Positions 61,790 to 64,000 of a stretch of 64,000 nucleotides of DNA are shown piece by piece. This DNA comes from Anaerolineae bacterium (GTDB taxonomy: Bacteria > Chloroflexota > Anaerolineae > Aggregatilineales > Phototrophicaceae): positions 41,118 to 105,117 of the forward strand of contig JAHDWN010000010.1 of NCBI GenBank assembly GCA_023382675.1, written 5' to 3'. The notes below the pieces were generated by a model. It was not told the origin of the DNA. It did not search any database and saw nothing but the letters and a program-made list of their open reading frames with translations. Position 1 is the stretch's first letter. Every line of letters begins with the position of its first letter. The translations under genes were made by a program, and so were the position numbers.

Positions 61790-62725
61790 ATGTCTGATGT
61801 TATCGTCATCGGCGGCGGATTATCGGGCTTGTCCGCCGCCTGGGAACTCCAACGCCTGGGCATAGCCTACACCCTGATTGAGGTGAAGCCGCGCCTGGGC
61901 GGCAGCATCCAGACGGAGTACACCGAGGGCTTCATCATCGATCATGGCCCATTCGTGTTGGAGAAGTACGGCGATTGGCCGTTCCTGGCCGAACTGGGCC
62001 TTCCGGACTCGCTGATGACGATGGGGCGCTATCGCGATGGCGAGCTGGTGGTCTTTGCCGAGGGGACGCAAACGCTGGTTGACGCTTTGGCAAGCCGTCT
62101 GACTGCGCCGATCATGCAGCGCATGGCTGTCAGCAGCCTGGGCTTGATCGATGATCGGCGTTATGGTGTCTGCCTGGAAAATGGCGTCATGCTCGAAGCG
62201 CGGGGCATCGTTGTCGCTGTGCCCGCCCGCTATGCCGATCACATGCTGCGGACGCTCGCGCCGGAAGCCGCGCTCTTGCTCAATGACTACCGTTACGATC
62301 CGGTCGCACGTGTGCATCTCGGCTTTCAGGCGCAGGCTGTCCCGCGCGAACTGCCCATTGCTACCGGCGGCCTGTTCAAATTCGCCGAAAGCTACGGGCT
62401 GCCCGGACGTGTGCCTGCTGATCACGTGCTGGTGCGCGCCGGGGTGCGCCTGGATGTTGAACCGAGCGTCGCCACGCCCGACCAGGCGTTGGCAGGGGCG
62501 CGTATGCATTTCGACGCCGAGCCCGTGTTGGCGCGCGTACACTATTGGCCGGAAGCCGATCCCCTGACGCGCTATCTGCCAGAGCATAGCGCCATCATGG
62601 ATGCCATGGATGCCGCCCTGCCGCCCGGTATCGTGCTCGTGGGCAGCGACTACCGTGCCCGACGGCTGCCCGATCAGGTGGCGCAGGGGCGTTTAGCCGC
62701 GCGCAAGATCGCAGATGTGCTGTGA
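61790..62725 (+). CDS. Compact FAD-dependent amine oxidoreductase-like protein
   Basis: A 311-residue protein with an N-terminal FAD-binding Rossmann fold (VIVIGGGLSGLSAAWELQRLGIAYTLIEVKPRLGGSIQT) and a C-terminal ending PGIVLVGSDYRARRLPDQVAQGRLAARKI that is also typical of the protoporphyrinogen/phytoene oxidase group. It is about 130 residues shorter than usual members (around 450); the usual middle substrate domain between about residues 75 and 100 is reduced. It overlaps the next gene by GTGA, so it is translationally coupled. Role unknown. Confidence 0.8.
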   Translation: MSDVIVIGGGLSGLSAAWELQRLGIAYTLIEVKPRLGGSIQTEYTEGFIIDHGPFVLEKYGDWPFLAELGLPDSLMTMGRYRDGELVVFAEGTQTLVDALASRLTAPIMQRMAVSSLGLIDDRRYGVCLENGVMLEARGIVVAVPARYADHMLRTLAPEAALLLNDYRYDPVARVHLGFQAQAVPRELPIATGGLFKFAESYGLPGRVPADHVLVRAGVRLDVEPSVATPDQALAGARMHFDAEPVLARVHYWPEADPLTRYLPEHSAIMDAMDAALPPGIVLVGSDYRARRLPDQVAQGRLAARKIADVL

Positions 62726-63237
62726 AGGCGGTTTTACTCACCGGCAGGCCGGGCGTGGGCAAGACGACGACAATCCGCACCATCGTGGCGCAGTTGGGGC
62801 TGCCTGCGGGCGGTTTCTACTCGGAGGAGATCATTGAGGCCGGGCAGCGCGTCGGCTTCCGCATCGTCACGCTGGATGGGCGCAGCGGGTTGCTCGCTCG
62901 CTTCAAGCTGCCTGGCGCGAAGATCTGCATCGGCAAGTATGGCGTCACGCTGGAGGCGCTCGAAACCATCGGCATCAACAGTATCCGCCAGGGCATCGCC
63001 GCCGGGTTGGTCGTGATCGATGAGATCGGGCCGATGGAGATCAAGTCCGCCGCGTTTTGTGCCGCTGTCGATGTGGCGCTCGCCAGCCCGGCTCGCATTC
63101 TGGGCACGATCGTCAAACGCAGCACGCCCTTTACCGACGCGATCAAAGTTCGTGCGGATGTCGAGGTAATCGAGATCACACCGCAGAACCGGGATGTGTT
63201 GACACAATCATTGTGCCAGCGCTTCAAGAGTGCCTGA
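62722..63237 (+). CDS. THEP1-type nucleoside triphosphatase
   Basis: A 171-residue NTPase: P-loop LLTGRPGVGKTTTIRTI at the N-terminus, Walker B VIDEIGPMEIKSAAFCAAV (DEIGPME is the family signature), and a C-terminal region AILGTIVKRSTPFTDAIKVRADVEVIEIT. Known THEP1 proteins hydrolyse NTPs to NDPs, with a still unclear cellular role; some may be kinases. GTG start overlaps the stop of the FAD gene. Confidence 0.92.
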   Translation: MKAVLLTGRPGVGKTTTIRTIVAQLGLPAGGFYSEEIIEAGQRVGFRIVTLDGRSGLLARFKLPGAKICIGKYGVTLEALETIGINSIRQGIAAGLVVIDEIGPMEIKSAAFCAAVDVALASPARILGTIVKRSTPFTDAIKVRADVEVIEITPQNRDVLTQSLCQRFKSA

Positions 63238-63270
63238 TACAATGGCGGCAACACCACAGACGAGGATGAT

Positions 63271-63900
63271 ATGACCAATCCCCAATGGCTCGATTGGGCG
63301 CAGCGCTTGCAGATGATTGCCCAGGACGGTCTGAGTTACGACCCGCGACCGTTTGATCAGATGCGCTTCGAGCAGATACGCGATATTGCTGCCGAGATCA
63401 TCGCTCACTATGGTGGCGCAGATTTCCAGACTGTCCACGCATTATTTGCCGGTGAAAAAGGTCATGCCACCCCTAAGGTCGATTCGCGCGGCGTCGTCTT
63501 TCGCGGCGACGAAATCCTGCTCGTGCAGGAGAAAGCCGACGGCAACCGCTGGACGCTGCCGGGCGGCTGGGTCGATATTAACGAACCGCCGAGTCTGGCG
63601 GTCGAGCGCGAAGTCTGGGAGGAGAGCGGCTACCGCGTGCGCGCGACGAAGTTGCTGGCACTCTATGACCGCAACCAGCATGATCATCCGCCGCACATCT
63701 ATCATATCTACAAGATCTTTTTTCGCTGTGAACTGCTCAGCGATGAACGCGCCGAGGGCGACAATCTGGAGACGGCGGGCGTTGGCTTCTTCAAACTGGA
63801 CGCGCTTCCAGAGTTGTCCCTCGGTCGTGTAACCCCGGCGCAGATTGCCCGCTTTTTCGAGCATCGCCTGCATCCAGACTGGCCGACGGATTTCGATTAA
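63271..63900 (+). CDS. Nudix hydrolase with N-terminal domain
   Basis: A 209-residue protein: an N-terminal helical Nudix-N-type domain (LDWAQRLQMIAQDGLSYDPRPFDQMRFEQIRDIA, about 1-65) and a Nudix domain with the exact box GGWVDINEPPSLAVEREVWEESGY, the G-x5-E-x7-REUxEExGU pattern. Members with this architecture hydrolyse nucleoside-diphosphate-linked compounds such as ADP-ribose or NADH; the substrate is not predicted. GAGG SD directly upstream of ATG 63271. Last full gene of the window. Confidence 0.92.
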   Translation: MTNPQWLDWAQRLQMIAQDGLSYDPRPFDQMRFEQIRDIAAEIIAHYGGADFQTVHALFAGEKGHATPKVDSRGVVFRGDEILLVQEKADGNRWTLPGGWVDINEPPSLAVEREVWEESGYRVRATKLLALYDRNQHDHPPHIYHIYKIFFRCELLSDERAEGDNLETAGVGFFKLDALPELSLGRVTPAQIARFFEHRLHPDWPTDFD

Positions 63901-64000
63901 TTGACTCTCTACAAAAGCGAAAACTGCTGTAGAATCTTGAAGGTTTGCATCTACCCCATTTGAAAAGGCTTGCTGGCAAAGATGATGCATGTTCCTCTGT

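Noticed and set aside
63901-63935. TTGACT ... TAGAAT promoter at the window end
   Set aside because: Spacing is 23 nt, too long for sigma-70, and no downstream gene is visible inside the window to support it.
1-64000. tRNA, rRNA, CRISPR arrays, complete IS elements
   Set aside because: I scanned intergenic regions for T-loop and acceptor patterns, evenly spaced direct repeats, and transposase genes; only the decayed TnpB remnant was found. A computational scan (tRNAscan, CRISPR finder) would be more reliable.

Overview
The window is ordinary bacterial chromosome: dense, short-gapped, on both strands, with GC-rich coding regions and more AT-rich promoter regions. The gene content fits a member of the Chloroflexota, probably Anaerolineae-like. 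This is inferred from the mix of families (BTAD-type regulator, archaeal-type phosphoglycerate mutase ApgM, THEP1 NTPase, DUF4139 and YfhO proteins, a deazaflavin-dependent nitroreductase relative, and a class A PBP with a very long cytoplasmic tail). No rRNA, tRNA or CRISPR array was seen, and the only mobile-element trace is one decayed TnpB relic. The genus cannot be fixed from the sequence.

Layout. 0-12 kb: moaB with a membrane protein; a homoisocitrate/isocitrate-type dehydrogenase followed by an orphan protein resembling phage tail-tube gp19; ppsA divergent from a universal stress protein and an SRPBCC protein; a histidine phosphatase and a nucleoside 2-deoxyribosyltransferase; a His-tailed small membrane protein; era; and a zinc-type metal-binding lipoprotein/periplasmic protein with a palindromic operator at its start. 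12-24 kb: a 77-residue protein in its own promoter/terminator cassette, a CoaE-GNAT fusion, a nitroreductase-family protein, EF-P, an unknown protein, a class A penicillin-binding protein, a TPR membrane protein, an M20 peptidase and two lipoproteins. 24-30.5 kb: a leftward surface-polysaccharide block (murJ, methyltransferase, glycosyltransferase, second MOP-family flippase) and a thiolase. 30.7-37.3 kb: YitT, then a BTAD regulator divergent from a 1300-residue multi-GAF histidine kinase. The shared AT-rich spacer contains two palindromes and a direct repeat inside a good promoter. 37.3-48.4 kb: pruA, a phosphoribosyltransferase with a hairpin leader, DUF4139, a methyltransferase, a response regulator overlapping a lipid kinase, and a ppk1-proB-proA operon. 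48.4-64 kb: the IS605-type relic, a giant YfhO protein, a CutA-like domain protein, an FtsX-type permease without an ATPase, twin 2TM proteins, rpsO-pnp with a long three-helix leader, an ECF sigma/anti-sigma pair, apgM, a compact FAD protein, a THEP1 NTPase and a Nudix hydrolase.

Most genes are housekeeping: cell wall (PBP, MurJ, flippase), translation and RNA decay (Era, EF-P, S15, PNPase), central carbon (PpsA, ApgM), proline and polyphosphate metabolism, and signalling. The places most worth a second look are the orphan gp19-like protein, the regulator/kinase spacer, the CoaE-GNAT fusion, the pnp leader and the TnpB/omega-RNA relic. I found no coherent multi-gene system that I would call clearly new. 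Many start codons were moved from the ORF track to positions supported by Shine-Dalgarno (SD) sequences or family alignment; reasons are in each entry.
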